Assembly: GCA_048499435.1 (NCBI GenBank)
Contig: JASNZW010000003.1
Span: forward strand, 248,001 to 312,000
DNA length: 64,000 bases
Direction: 5' to 3'
DNA from: DAOTWC01 sp048499435
GTDB lineage: Bacteria > Chloroflexota > Anaerolineae > Aggregatilineales > Phototrophicaceae
Under the pieces are notes generated by a model that saw only the letters and a program-made list of their open reading frames with translations, ran no database searches and was not told where the DNA came from. The position numbers and the translations under genes are program-made. Positions 27,609-36,755 of the stretch are shown here, piece after piece. Position 1 is the stretch's first letter; every line of letters starts with the position of its first letter.

Positions 27609-28046
27609 TCAGACCAGGCCGGGCGCGCTGACGCCGGTAAACGAAACCCGCAGCGTAACGCCGCCAAACGCCAGCTCGTCGCCGTCGAAAATGGGCACGG
27701 CCTGCCCTGGAGTCGTTTCCTGGCCGTTTACGTAGGTCCCGCTGCTGCTGTTCAGGCCGATCAGCACCATGTAGCCATCCTGGCTGCTGATGAGCGCGTG
27801 GCGGCGGGAGACGCCTTTTCTATAGCCATCCCAGGCGCTCAGGTCCACATCAGGGCGAACGTTGTGGCCGCCGTCGCTGCGGCCAATGATTATCGTGCGG
27901 GTGGTTGGGACGCGAATCGGCTCGTGCCGGGGGCTGAGATGAAAATTCAGCGCGGCGGGCAGTGGGCCGGGCGGCCGGGCAAAGCGCGTGTGATAAATGG
28001 ACGGCGTGCGCTGCGGCTGGCGGTTTAAATACACGTTCTGGTCCAT
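27609..28046 (-). CDS. FHA-domain protein, 145 aa
   Basis: A single forkhead-associated domain occupies about residues 45-135, with IIIGRSD, GVSRRHALIS and NSSSGTYVNGQ, the residues that bind phosphothreonine. The N-terminal 40 residues are Pro/Arg-rich and probably disordered. FHA proteins act as phospho-dependent adaptors, commonly for Ser/Thr kinases; no kinase is adjacent here, but a LarA-like gene follows 22 nt downstream on the same strand. The gene is divergent from the YhhN gene. A second FHA protein lies at 51640. Confidence 0.88.
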   Translation of the reverse strand: MDQNVYLNRQPQRTPSIYHTRFARPPGPLPAALNFHLSPRHEPIRVPTTRTIIIGRSDGGHNVRPDVDLSAWDGYRKGVSRRHALISSQDGYMVLIGLNSSSGTYVNGQETTPGQAVPIFDGDELAFGGVTLRVSFTGVSAPGLV

Positions 28047-28224
28047 CTGGACAGCCCTCTGGACAAACTAATGGACGTGGCACGCGCGGCAGCCATGTGC
28101 GGTTGCAATCTTTACAATTTTCAGATTATCGCCGGTAAACGCCAGCCGTCAATAGCGCTTCAGTACAAGTTTTGTAACAATAGAGACAGTAATTATTGTT
28201 TTGGGCGCGGAAAAGGACATAAGG

Positions 28225-28956
28225 ATGAGAGACTGGCAGCAGGTCTGGCTGGCGGCGCTGCTGGTGCTGTGGGCGGCGCTGCTGTTTGGCGGTTTTATCG
28301 CGGGCCGGGAGGACGCGCAGCAGGCGCGCCGGATGCCTGTCTGGACGCGCATGGCGTCCTCAGCGGCGCTGGTGCTGGCCGGTTGGAGCTGGTATGTGTT
28401 CAACCGTGAAACGCCTGCGGCGCTGTTCAGCCTGTGCGTGGCCGCCGGCATGACGCTGGGGTTTGTTGGCGACCTGTTCATGGCGCGCCTGATTCCGGTG
28501 GCTAACTACGTGCTGGGGGGCATTGGCGCGTTTGGCGCCGGACATGTGCTGTACATTGTCGGGATGCTCTGGTACGGCGGGCAGGCCGGCCTGGACGCGC
28601 CTGGACCGCGCTGGGGGGCGCTGGCGCTGTGGCTGCTGATCGGCGCGGCCGGGTGGTACTGGGTAGTATATCGCGGCCAGCAGGCCGGGCCGCTGCATTA
28701 CGCGGCGCTGCCTTACGCGCTGCTGCTGGCCGGGACCGCCGGCCTGGCGACTGGCCTGGCGCTTCAGCAGGCCGCTTTTGCCAGCGTGGCCCTGGGCGCA
28801 GCGTTGTTTCTGCTCAGCGACCTGATTCTGGCCGGTCAATTGTTCAGCGGGCTGCGCTTCCGCCTGATAAGCGATGTGGTCTGGCTGACGTATGGGCCGG
28901 GGCAGATGCTGATCGTCTATGGCGCGGGGAGCGCAGCGGCCCTGGCGCTGTTGTGA
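28225..28956 (+). CDS. YhhN-family membrane protein (lysoplasmalogenase-like)
   Basis: This 243-residue protein has about eight hydrophobic segments and the YhhN pattern of a GD motif after a membrane segment (LGFVGDLFMARLI) followed by FGAGHVLYIVGM, and later FLLSDLILAGQ. The mammalian homologue TMEM86B hydrolyses lysoplasmalogens; the bacterial role is not established. I chose ATG 28225 because AAGGA lies 7 nt upstream. It converges on the DHODH-like gene. Confidence 0.75.
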   Translation: MRDWQQVWLAALLVLWAALLFGGFIAGREDAQQARRMPVWTRMASSAALVLAGWSWYVFNRETPAALFSLCVAAGMTLGFVGDLFMARLIPVANYVLGGIGAFGAGHVLYIVGMLWYGGQAGLDAPGPRWGALALWLLIGAAGWYWVVYRGQQAGPLHYAALPYALLLAGTAGLATGLALQQAAFASVALGAALFLLSDLILAGQLFSGLRFRLISDVVWLTYGPGQMLIVYGAGSAAALALL

Positions 28957-29000
28957 GCAGCGCCAGGGCCGGCAGCGCGGTTGCTGTTGTGCCTGGCCGC

Positions 29001-30032
29001 TTACATGCGGCCGAAGCGGCGAGCCTGGTCGGCGGCGGGGCGGAAGGTTGTCAGCGCGCGCATATACTGCGCGCGTTCGAACGTGCTCGGATCGTCCACC
29101 TTGATCTGGCTCATGCTGCCCTGCATCTGGCGGACTGATTCGTACTCGTTCTGCTCCATCCAGTCGCGCATTTCCTGCTCAACCACGCGCAGATGGTCAA
29201 TGCCGTTTTTGAGCAGGGCCGATGTCAGCATAGTGACATTCGCGCCGACCATCATCATCTTGATGACATCTGTGCCCTGGTGAATGCCGCTGGTGGCGGC
29301 CAGGTCAGCCTGGATGCGCCCGTAAAGGATGGCGATCCAGCGCAGCGGCAGCCGCAGCGCCTGGGGCGAGCTGAGGATGACGTTAGGCTTGACGACCAGC
29401 TCTTCCATGTCGATGTCAGGCTGATAGAAGCGGTTGAACAGCACCAGTGAGTTGGCCCCGGCCTTGTCAAGCTGCTGCGCCATATGGGCGAAGTTGCTGA
29501 AGTAGGGGCCAAGTTTGATGGCGACGGGGATGTCAACGGCGCTTTTCACCGCCTTCAGGATATTCAGGTACGTCTGCTCGACATCCGCCGCCGACATATT
29601 GGGGTCAGTTGGGATGTAGTAGACGTTAAGTTCAAGCGCGTCCGCCCCGGCTTCCTGCATCTTGTGGGCGAACTTTGTCCAGCCGCCCAGCGAACTGCCG
29701 TTCAGGCTGGCGATCACAGGGATGTCAACCGCCTCTTTGGCCTTGCGGATGTGTTCGAGATAGGCGTCTGGCCCCAGCTTGAACTCGATTGACCGCGGGA
29801 CATACGAGAGGGCTTCGGCGTAGCTCTCGGTGCCCTGGTCCAGGTGATGCGCCAGCTCAAACTCCTGGCGCACAAGCTGTTCCTCAAACAGGGAGTAGAG
29901 CACGACGGCGCTGGCGCCCGCGTCTTCCATGCGCTTCAGGTTGGCGATCTCTTCGGAAAGCGGTGAGGCGGAAACCACCAGCGGCGATTTCAGCGTCATC
30001 CCCAGATAGGTTGTTGTCAGGTTCATTGTCAT
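29001..30032 (-). CDS. Dihydroorotate dehydrogenase-like FMN protein
   Basis: This 343-residue TIM-barrel flavoprotein resembles DHODH: TTYLGMTLKSPLVVSASPLS at the N-terminus, PVIASLNGSS, ADALELNVYYIPTD, PVAIKLGPYFSN, and the FMN-phosphate region GADVIKMM-like GTDVIKMMMVGANVTML. The C-terminus differs from true PyrD (long acidic/charged end after residue 300). Its start lies 6 nt after the stop of the pyruvate:ferredoxin oxidoreductase gene, so the two are co-transcribed. That context argues for a redox accessory to ferredoxin metabolism rather than pyrimidine synthesis; this is inference. Two ATG codons (30032, 30026) are possible. Confidence 0.8.
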   Translation of the reverse strand: MTMNLTTTYLGMTLKSPLVVSASPLSEEIANLKRMEDAGASAVVLYSLFEEQLVRQEFELAHHLDQGTESYAEALSYVPRSIEFKLGPDAYLEHIRKAKEAVDIPVIASLNGSSLGGWTKFAHKMQEAGADALELNVYYIPTDPNMSAADVEQTYLNILKAVKSAVDIPVAIKLGPYFSNFAHMAQQLDKAGANSLVLFNRFYQPDIDMEELVVKPNVILSSPQALRLPLRWIAILYGRIQADLAATSGIHQGTDVIKMMMVGANVTMLTSALLKNGIDHLRVVEQEMRDWMEQNEYESVRQMQGSMSQIKVDDPSTFERAQYMRALTTFRPAADQARRFGRM

Positions 30033-30038
30033 TCGCTC

Positions 30039-33000
30039 CTAGTGGCCGTTGCTGCCGCTGCCATCGGCTTCCTGGCCCCACGTGCGTGAGGCAAGATACT
30101 GATAGTAGTCCCACCGGTTGTTCACGTCTTCCTGCGCCGCTTCCAGCAGGTGCCTGGCACGCTCTGGCTCGCTGAGGGTGAGCATCTTGAAGCGGTTTTC
30201 CATGTACATGTAGCGCTCAACCGGGATTTTCGGCGCGCGCGAGTCCAGCGTCAGCGGGTTTTTGCCTAACTGGACGTTGTCCGGGTTGTAGCGGTAGAGC
30301 AGCCACTGGCCTGATTCAACGGCGGCCTTCTGGTTCTGCATGGCCGTGCCCATATCTATGCCGTGCGCGATGCAGTGGCTGTAGGCGATGATGAGCGAGG
30401 GGCCGTCATAGGCTTCGGCTTCGAGGAAGGCGCGCAGCGTTTGTTCGTCACGAGCGCCCATAGCCACGCGGGCGACGTAGATGTTGCCGTAGGTCATAGC
30501 GATCAGGCCCAGGTCTTTCTTGCCTTGCGCCTTGCCCGCGGCGGCGAATTTAGCGACCGCGCCGCGTGGGGTGGCCTTAGACATCTGGCCGCCGGTGTTG
30601 GAGTAGACTTCGGTGTCGAGCACCAGGACGTTGACATTGCGCCCGCTGGCGAGCACGTGGTCCAGGCCGCCGTAGCCGATGTCGTAGGCCCAGCCGTCGC
30701 CGCCGATGATCCACACATTCTTCTTAACCAGCGTGTCGGCCAGGCTGAGAAGCTGGCGCGCGTCGTCGGAGTTGATGCGTTCGAGCTTCGCCTTCAGAGC
30801 GCTGACGCGCTCACGCTGTTCGTAGATGCCAGCTTCGTCAGATTGATCGGCGGTGAGCAGCGCGTCGGCCAGCTGGCCGCCAATTTGACCGGCGAGGCGG
30901 GCGACGAGTTCGCGCGCGTGCTCGATTTTCTGATCGAGGGCGACGCGCATCCCCATGCCGAACTCGGCGTTGTCTTCGAACAGCGAGTTCGACCACGACG
31001 GGCCGCGGCCTTCGTTGTTCTTTGCCCAGGGGGTTGTTGGCATGTTGCCGCCGTAGATAGACGAGCAGCCGGTCGCGTTAGCGATCATCGAGCGGTCGCC
31101 GAACAACTGGCTGACCAGCTTGAGGTACGGCGTTTCACCGCAGCCCGCGCACGCGCCAGAGAACTCGAACAGAGGCTGCTGCACCTGCTGCTGGCGGATG
31201 GATGCCACTTTGATATTGCGGCGGTCCATCTCCGGGATAGTGCAGAAGAACTCCCAGTTTTCGTTTTCGCTCTCGCGCAGCGGGGGCTGGGCTTCCATGT
31301 TGATGGCCTTGCGGCCCAGGGCCGATTTATCGCGCGCCGGGCACACGTCCACGCACAGCGCGCAACCGGTGCAGTCTTCAGGCGCAACCTGGATGGTGTA
31401 CTTCATGCCGGCCCATTCGCGGTCGCGGACATCCGTCGCCTTGAAGGTGGCGGGCGCGTTATCCAGCACTTCCGGCTCGTAAACCTTAATGCGGATCACC
31501 GCGTGCGGGCAGACCAGCGCGCATTTACCACACTGGATGCATACATCGGTGTCCCAGACCGGGATCTCCAGGGCGATATTGCGTTTTTCGTACTGGGTTG
31601 TGGCGCTGGGGTAGGTGCCATCAACGGGCATGGCGCTCACAGGCAGCAGGTCACCGCGCCCGGCGATGATCTCGCCCAGCACGCTGCGTACGAAGGTGGG
31701 CGCGTTTGCCGGGACAGGCGAGCGCATGGTCAGCGTGCTGCCGGCGGCCGCGGGGACGGTCACTTCGTAGAGGTGCGCCAGCGTGTGATCCACCGCGCGC
31801 AGGTTCATTTCGACGACATTTTCGCCTTTGCGCCCGTAGGTCTTGCGGATCGAGTCCTTGATTTCGCTGATCGCCTCATCACGCGGGAGCACGCCGGAGA
31901 TGGCGAAGAAGCACACCTGCATGATGGTGTTGATGAGCCGCCCCATGTTGGCTTCGTGCGCCACCTTATAGGCGTCAATGACGTAGAAGCGCACTTTCTT
32001 CTGGATAATCTGTTCCTGGAAGTTGATGGGGAGCTGGTCCCACACATCGTCTGGGCCGAAGGCGCTGTTGAGCAGGAAGACGCCGCCAGGGGTGATGTCT
32101 TTGAGCATGTCATACCGCTCAAGGAAAATGGGCTGGTGGCAGGCGATGAAATTCGCTTTGCTGATGAGGTACGACGACCGGATGGGGTTAGGACCGAAGC
32201 GCAGGTGCGAGACGGTGATCGCGCCGGACTTCTTCGAGTCGTAGAAGAAATAGCCCTGCGCGTAGTTAGGCGTGTTCTCGCCGATGATCTTGATCGAGTT
32301 TTTGTTCGCGCCCACTGTGCCGTCAGCGCCCAGGCCGTAGAACATGGCGCGGATAACGTTGTCCGGCTCAATTGAGAAGTCCGGGTCAAAGGGCAGGCTG
32401 GTGTGCGTTACGTCGTCGTTGATGCCGACTGTAAAATGGTTTTTCGGGGTGTCCTGGGCCAGGTTATCAAAGACAGCCTTGACCATGGCCGGCGTGAACT
32501 CTTTGGACGACAGGCCATAGCGCCCGCCGGCCACGCGCGGCATAGTCCGCGGCGCATCCCAGCCGTTGGTGAAGGCTTCCTGGATGGCGACAACGGTATC
32601 CAGGTACAGCGGCTCGCCGCTGCTGCCAGGCTCTTTGGTGCGGTCCAGCACGGCGATCGCTTTTGTGGTGGCCGGCAGGGCCGCGACGAAGCGGCGCATG
32701 TCGAACGGGCGGTACAGGCGCACTTTAAGCACGCCCACTTTCTCGCCCCGCGCGACGGCGTAGTCCACATATTCGTGGACGATCTCCGCACCCGACCCCA
32801 TCAGAATAATGACGCGCTCTGCATCGGGCGCGCCATAGTACTCGTAAAGCTGGTACTGACGCCCGGTAAGGCTGGCGAATTTATCCATCGCGCGCTGCGT
32901 GATCTCAGGGCAGGCGGCATAGAAGGGGTTGACGGTCTCACGGGCCTGGAAGTAAACGTCAGGGTTCTGGGCCGTGCCGCGAATGACGGGGTTCTCCGGC

Positions 33001-33629
33001 GTGAGGCCGCGCTGGCGGTGCGCCATCACCAGGTCGTCGTCAATCATGGCGCGGATCTGCTCGTCGGAGAGCATTTTGATTTTGGCGACTTCGTGCGAGG
33101 TGCGGAAGCCGTCAAAGAAGTGGATGAAGGGCACGCGCGCCTCAAGCGTGGCTGCCTGGGCGATGAGGGCGAAGTCGTGCGCTTCCTGCACCGAATTGGA
33201 GGCGAACAGCGCCCAGCCGGTGGAACGGGCCGCGGTTATGTCGCTGTGATCGCCGTAGATCGAAAGCGCCTGCGCCGCCAGCGACCGGGCCGCAACGTGG
33301 AACACGGCGGCTGTCAGCTCGCCCGCGATCTTATACATGTTGGGGATCATCAGCAGCAGGCCCTGCGAGGCGGTGAACGTCGTCGTCAGCGAGCCTGTTT
33401 GCAGCGCGCCGTGAACTGCGCCTGCCGCGCCGCCCTCGGACTGCATCTCGACGACTGAGGGCACCACGCCCCAGATATTCGGCTGGTTCGCGGCGGCCCA
33501 GGCATCAGCCCATTCGCCCATCGGTGATGAAGGCGTGATCGGGTAGATGGCAATGACCTCATGCGTGCGGTAAGCCACGTGGGCTACCGCCTCATTGCCA
33601 TCTATCATCGTATACACTTGTTCCGTCAT
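30039..33629 (-). CDS. nifJ: Pyruvate:ferredoxin (flavodoxin) oxidoreductase, single chain
   Basis: This 1196-residue enzyme oxidatively decarboxylates pyruvate to acetyl-CoA and reduces ferredoxin. All domains are fused in the usual order: TPP-binding pyrimidine domain (YPITPSSPMGEWAD), the gamma-like domain, an insert with two 4Fe-4S motifs (CIQCGKCALVCP near 697 and CTGCALCVDVCP near 750), the proximal cluster Cys (CAGCGETPY near 825), and the TPP pyrophosphate domain (GGDGWAYDIGYGGLDH near 975). The length fits anaerobe/NifJ enzymes. GGGAG lies 7 nt before ATG 33629. The 233-nt upstream gap (33630-33862) holds an AT-rich segment but no clear promoter. Confidence 0.96.
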   Translation of the reverse strand: MTEQVYTMIDGNEAVAHVAYRTHEVIAIYPITPSSPMGEWADAWAAANQPNIWGVVPSVVEMQSEGGAAGAVHGALQTGSLTTTFTASQGLLLMIPNMYKIAGELTAAVFHVAARSLAAQALSIYGDHSDITAARSTGWALFASNSVQEAHDFALIAQAATLEARVPFIHFFDGFRTSHEVAKIKMLSDEQIRAMIDDDLVMAHRQRGLTPENPVIRGTAQNPDVYFQARETVNPFYAACPEITQRAMDKFASLTGRQYQLYEYYGAPDAERVIILMGSGAEIVHEYVDYAVARGEKVGVLKVRLYRPFDMRRFVAALPATTKAIAVLDRTKEPGSSGEPLYLDTVVAIQEAFTNGWDAPRTMPRVAGGRYGLSSKEFTPAMVKAVFDNLAQDTPKNHFTVGINDDVTHTSLPFDPDFSIEPDNVIRAMFYGLGADGTVGANKNSIKIIGENTPNYAQGYFFYDSKKSGAITVSHLRFGPNPIRSSYLISKANFIACHQPIFLERYDMLKDITPGGVFLLNSAFGPDDVWDQLPINFQEQIIQKKVRFYVIDAYKVAHEANMGRLINTIMQVCFFAISGVLPRDEAISEIKDSIRKTYGRKGENVVEMNLRAVDHTLAHLYEVTVPAAAGSTLTMRSPVPANAPTFVRSVLGEIIAGRGDLLPVSAMPVDGTYPSATTQYEKRNIALEIPVWDTDVCIQCGKCALVCPHAVIRIKVYEPEVLDNAPATFKATDVRDREWAGMKYTIQVAPEDCTGCALCVDVCPARDKSALGRKAINMEAQPPLRESENENWEFFCTIPEMDRRNIKVASIRQQQVQQPLFEFSGACAGCGETPYLKLVSQLFGDRSMIANATGCSSIYGGNMPTTPWAKNNEGRGPSWSNSLFEDNAEFGMGMRVALDQKIEHARELVARLAGQIGGQLADALLTADQSDEAGIYEQRERVSALKAKLERINSDDARQLLSLADTLVKKNVWIIGGDGWAYDIGYGGLDHVLASGRNVNVLVLDTEVYSNTGGQMSKATPRGAVAKFAAAGKAQGKKDLGLIAMTYGNIYVARVAMGARDEQTLRAFLEAEAYDGPSLIIAYSHCIAHGIDMGTAMQNQKAAVESGQWLLYRYNPDNVQLGKNPLTLDSRAPKIPVERYMYMENRFKMLTLSEPERARHLLEAAQEDVNNRWDYYQYLASRTWGQEADGSGSNGH

Positions 33630-33862
33630 TTTACTGCTCCCATGATTGTGTTAACAAACCTGGCGACTGTTTTCCCCCGGCTGACAGGAATCTGGGAAGA
33701 ATAGCTGAGTGCCAATACTTAATTTTTACTCTATCAGGTGGCGCAATCCAGCGGATGTTCCTCTGTAAAATGTGTGAGGTTCATCATGAAACGCGGGGAC
33801 GCGCCAGCCGCCGCCGCTGGCGGGGCGTTTTGGGCGGCTGCTGGTACGCTTCAGGGCGGCTG

Positions 33863-34990
33863 TTATATCCCTGGCAGGCGCACATCGTGCATGGGCCAGC
33901 CGCTGTCCATCCGCTGTTGAGTTGCGTCCCAGGTGCGCACGCCGCTGATCGCGTCAGCAGCCTCGCAGTTGCACGCGCCTACCGCGCACGCCCAGCGGAT
34001 GGCGGCTTCCGGCGCATAGCCGCGCACCAGCGCGGCCAGGAAACCCGCATAAGCCGCGTCGCCCGCGCCCAGTGTGTTGACCACATCCACAGAAAAAGAA
34101 GGTATGTACAGCGCGCGCGCGTCCCACTCAGCCGGGTTAATGGGCAGGCGGGCGGTTAACTGGGCGATGCGGCTGAACGGCGCTGTTTTCAGATACAGAC
34201 CCATTTCACCCAGTTTAAGGCCCACGATCGCGGCGCCATAGGCCAGCAGCTCATCGGCCAGCGCTGAGAGGTAATCGGCGTTGAGCTGGCCGCGCACAGC
34301 GCCTTGCCAGCCGTCATAATCGCGGCGGCGCAGCGTGAACAGCGCCTCTTCAATACTGGGCAGAAAGATATCCACAGAAGGCAGTGTGCGCGCCAGGACG
34401 CGCGGCCAGTTTACCCGCCCGCTGGCGCCTTTTGGATCGGGCAAAGCCATGTCCAGCGAGGTAACGGCCCCTGCTGCCTGCGCCTGCTGATAAAGCGCGC
34501 TCAGGCCGGCCCCGTCGTCAGCCGTCAGTTGGGGCAGAACAGGCGGATAACCCAGGTGAAATAGGCGCGTCTGCCGCAGCAGCTTGAAGTCGATGTCGGC
34601 GGCGCTGAAGGTGCTGTTAGGCCCGGTGCTGTGCAGGAAGATGCGGTCAGCTTTTGCCGGCGCCATCACGACTGTGTACGAGCTGGACTGTCCGGGCTGA
34701 ACGGTGATGTGCTCGCCCAGACGCTCGTCGCGCTCTTTAAGGATGGCGACGGTCAGGCGGCCCAGTTGATCATCGCCAACCGCCGCCATCAGACGCACAT
34801 CGACTCCCAGGCGGTGCAGCGCCAGGCCGGTGTTGGAAACCACGCCGCCGGTTGAGATCGTCAGCGGCCCGATCTCGTACAGTTGGCCGGGCCGGGCGAA
34901 CCCCTCCAGCGGCACAAACTGCATATCAGGAATCAGGTCGAGACACAGATGGCCGCTGACGACAACATCAATGCTGGGGGTGACGTTCAC
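33863..34990 (-). CDS. PfkB-family carbohydrate kinase
   Basis: This 375-residue ribokinase-fold kinase shows the N-terminal GG motif (STGGVVSNTGLALHRLG), GDDQLGRL, a substrate-lid segment and the C-terminal catalytic motif NTLGAGDAAYAGF (GAGD near 307-310). The family phosphorylates sugars, nucleosides or sugar phosphates; the substrate is unknown. I chose GTG 34990, seven residues inside the longest frame, because GGGAGA lies 6 nt upstream. A tiny ORF (35008-35142) precedes it by 17 nt. Confidence 0.85.
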   Translation of the reverse strand: MNVTPSIDVVVSGHLCLDLIPDMQFVPLEGFARPGQLYEIGPLTISTGGVVSNTGLALHRLGVDVRLMAAVGDDQLGRLTVAILKERDERLGEHITVQPGQSSSYTVVMAPAKADRIFLHSTGPNSTFSAADIDFKLLRQTRLFHLGYPPVLPQLTADDGAGLSALYQQAQAAGAVTSLDMALPDPKGASGRVNWPRVLARTLPSVDIFLPSIEEALFTLRRRDYDGWQGAVRGQLNADYLSALADELLAYGAAIVGLKLGEMGLYLKTAPFSRIAQLTARLPINPAEWDARALYIPSFSVDVVNTLGAGDAAYAGFLAALVRGYAPEAAIRWACAVGACNCEAADAISGVRTWDATQQRMDSGWPMHDVRLPGI

Positions 34991-35007
34991 TGAAGCTCTC
35001 CCTGCGT

Positions 35008-35142
35008 TCAAGGTACGGGCGCAACCTGTTTCAGTTGATTTTCTTGTTGGAGGGCCAGGCCGCTGCTGTGCAGCAGGCCCGTTTCAACTTCGGTGATCGC
35101 GGCGGGCGCAAACAGGCGGTTCATGCGAGCTGTAATACCCAT
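35008..35142 (-). CDS. Small ORF (44 aa) ahead of the PfkB gene
   Basis: ATG 35142 has an AGGAGA site 9 nt upstream and opens a 44-codon frame that ends 17 nt before the PfkB GTG. The protein begins MGITARMNRLFAPAAITEVE and has no recognised domain. The MNRLF start recalls some aldolases, so it could be a remnant, or a coupling peptide for the kinase. Its clear ribosome site and its position after a good promoter support translation. Confidence 0.5.
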   Translation of the reverse strand: MGITARMNRLFAPAAITEVETGLLHSSGLALQQENQLKQVAPVP

Positions 35143-35182
35143 AAATAATTTTCTCCTATTATTAAGACTCTAGCTGTTCTTG

Positions 35183-35210
35183 AGTCTAAACCATGCACAC
35201 AGGTTGTCAA
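35183..35210 (-). promoter_or_regulatory. Promoter of the small ORF/PfkB unit with inverted repeat
   Basis: On the minus strand TTGACA (35210-35205), a 16-nt spacer and TAGACT (35188-35183) form a good sigma-70-type promoter. The inverted repeat TTAAGACTC (35162-35170) / GAGTCTAAA (35182-35190) overlaps the -10 and the start region and may be an operator. Confidence 0.6.
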
Positions 35211-35287
35211 GCAGATGGACAGCGGCCAGTAATACCACCGCTGGCCGCCGCGCCGCTGATTCGCTGGCTGCGCGCGGATGCGCTGCC

Positions 35288-35315
35288 TTGACAACTGCAA
35301 CGCGCGGAGTATGCT
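35288..35315 (+). promoter_or_regulatory. argGH promoter
   Basis: TTGACA (35288-35293), a 16-nt spacer and TATGCT (35310-35315). Transcription would begin about 35322, at or just before the ATG of the Arg-rich leader at 35324, so the leader message may be leaderless. Confidence 0.7.
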
Positions 35316-35323
35316 TATGCGCC

Positions 35324-35473
35324 ATGCCTGAAAGGTCCGACACCCGTCGCAGCCGTCGTATTTGCCCGGTTTCAGGGTCCGGCGGGCAGGGCAGGCAGCG
35401 ATCTGCAATCACCAGACCCCGGACCCGGTTCGGGGTTTTTGTTTCTTCTGCACACAGCGAGAGGCGGTTCACC
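35324..35473 (+). promoter_or_regulatory. Arg-rich leader coding stretch of argG
   Basis: From ATG 35324 an open frame reads MPERSDTRRSRRI..., with Arg at codons 4, 8, 9, 11 and 12 and twelve Arg in 50 codons. It has no stop codon and runs in frame into argG at 35474. ArgG homologues begin near the 35474 Met, so I treat the 50 codons as a regulatory leader. Arg codons include CGT and AGG, uncommon in this CGC-rich gene set. See the terminator at 35416. Confidence 0.6.
35375..35445 (+). terminator. arg attenuator: antiterminator arm and terminator
   Basis: The terminator stem pairs 35416-35424 with 35428-35436 (nine pairs, one G-T) and runs into TTTTTGTTTCTT. Upstream GGGTCCGG (35375-35382) is fully complementary to CCGGACCC (35419-35426) in its left arm, giving a competing antiterminator. 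A ribosome stalled at Arg codons 35345-35359 would leave the upstream arm free and favour read-through. Confidence 0.7.
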
Positions 35474-36748
<1,275 letters not shown>

Positions 36749-36755
36749 GGGCCTG

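Noticed and set aside
33646..33657. TTGTGTTAACAA palindrome near the pyruvate:ferredoxin oxidoreductase start, resembling a redox-sensor Rex site
   Set aside because: It is 12 nt long, while Rex operators are about 18 nt with a central spacer, and no promoter lies beside it.
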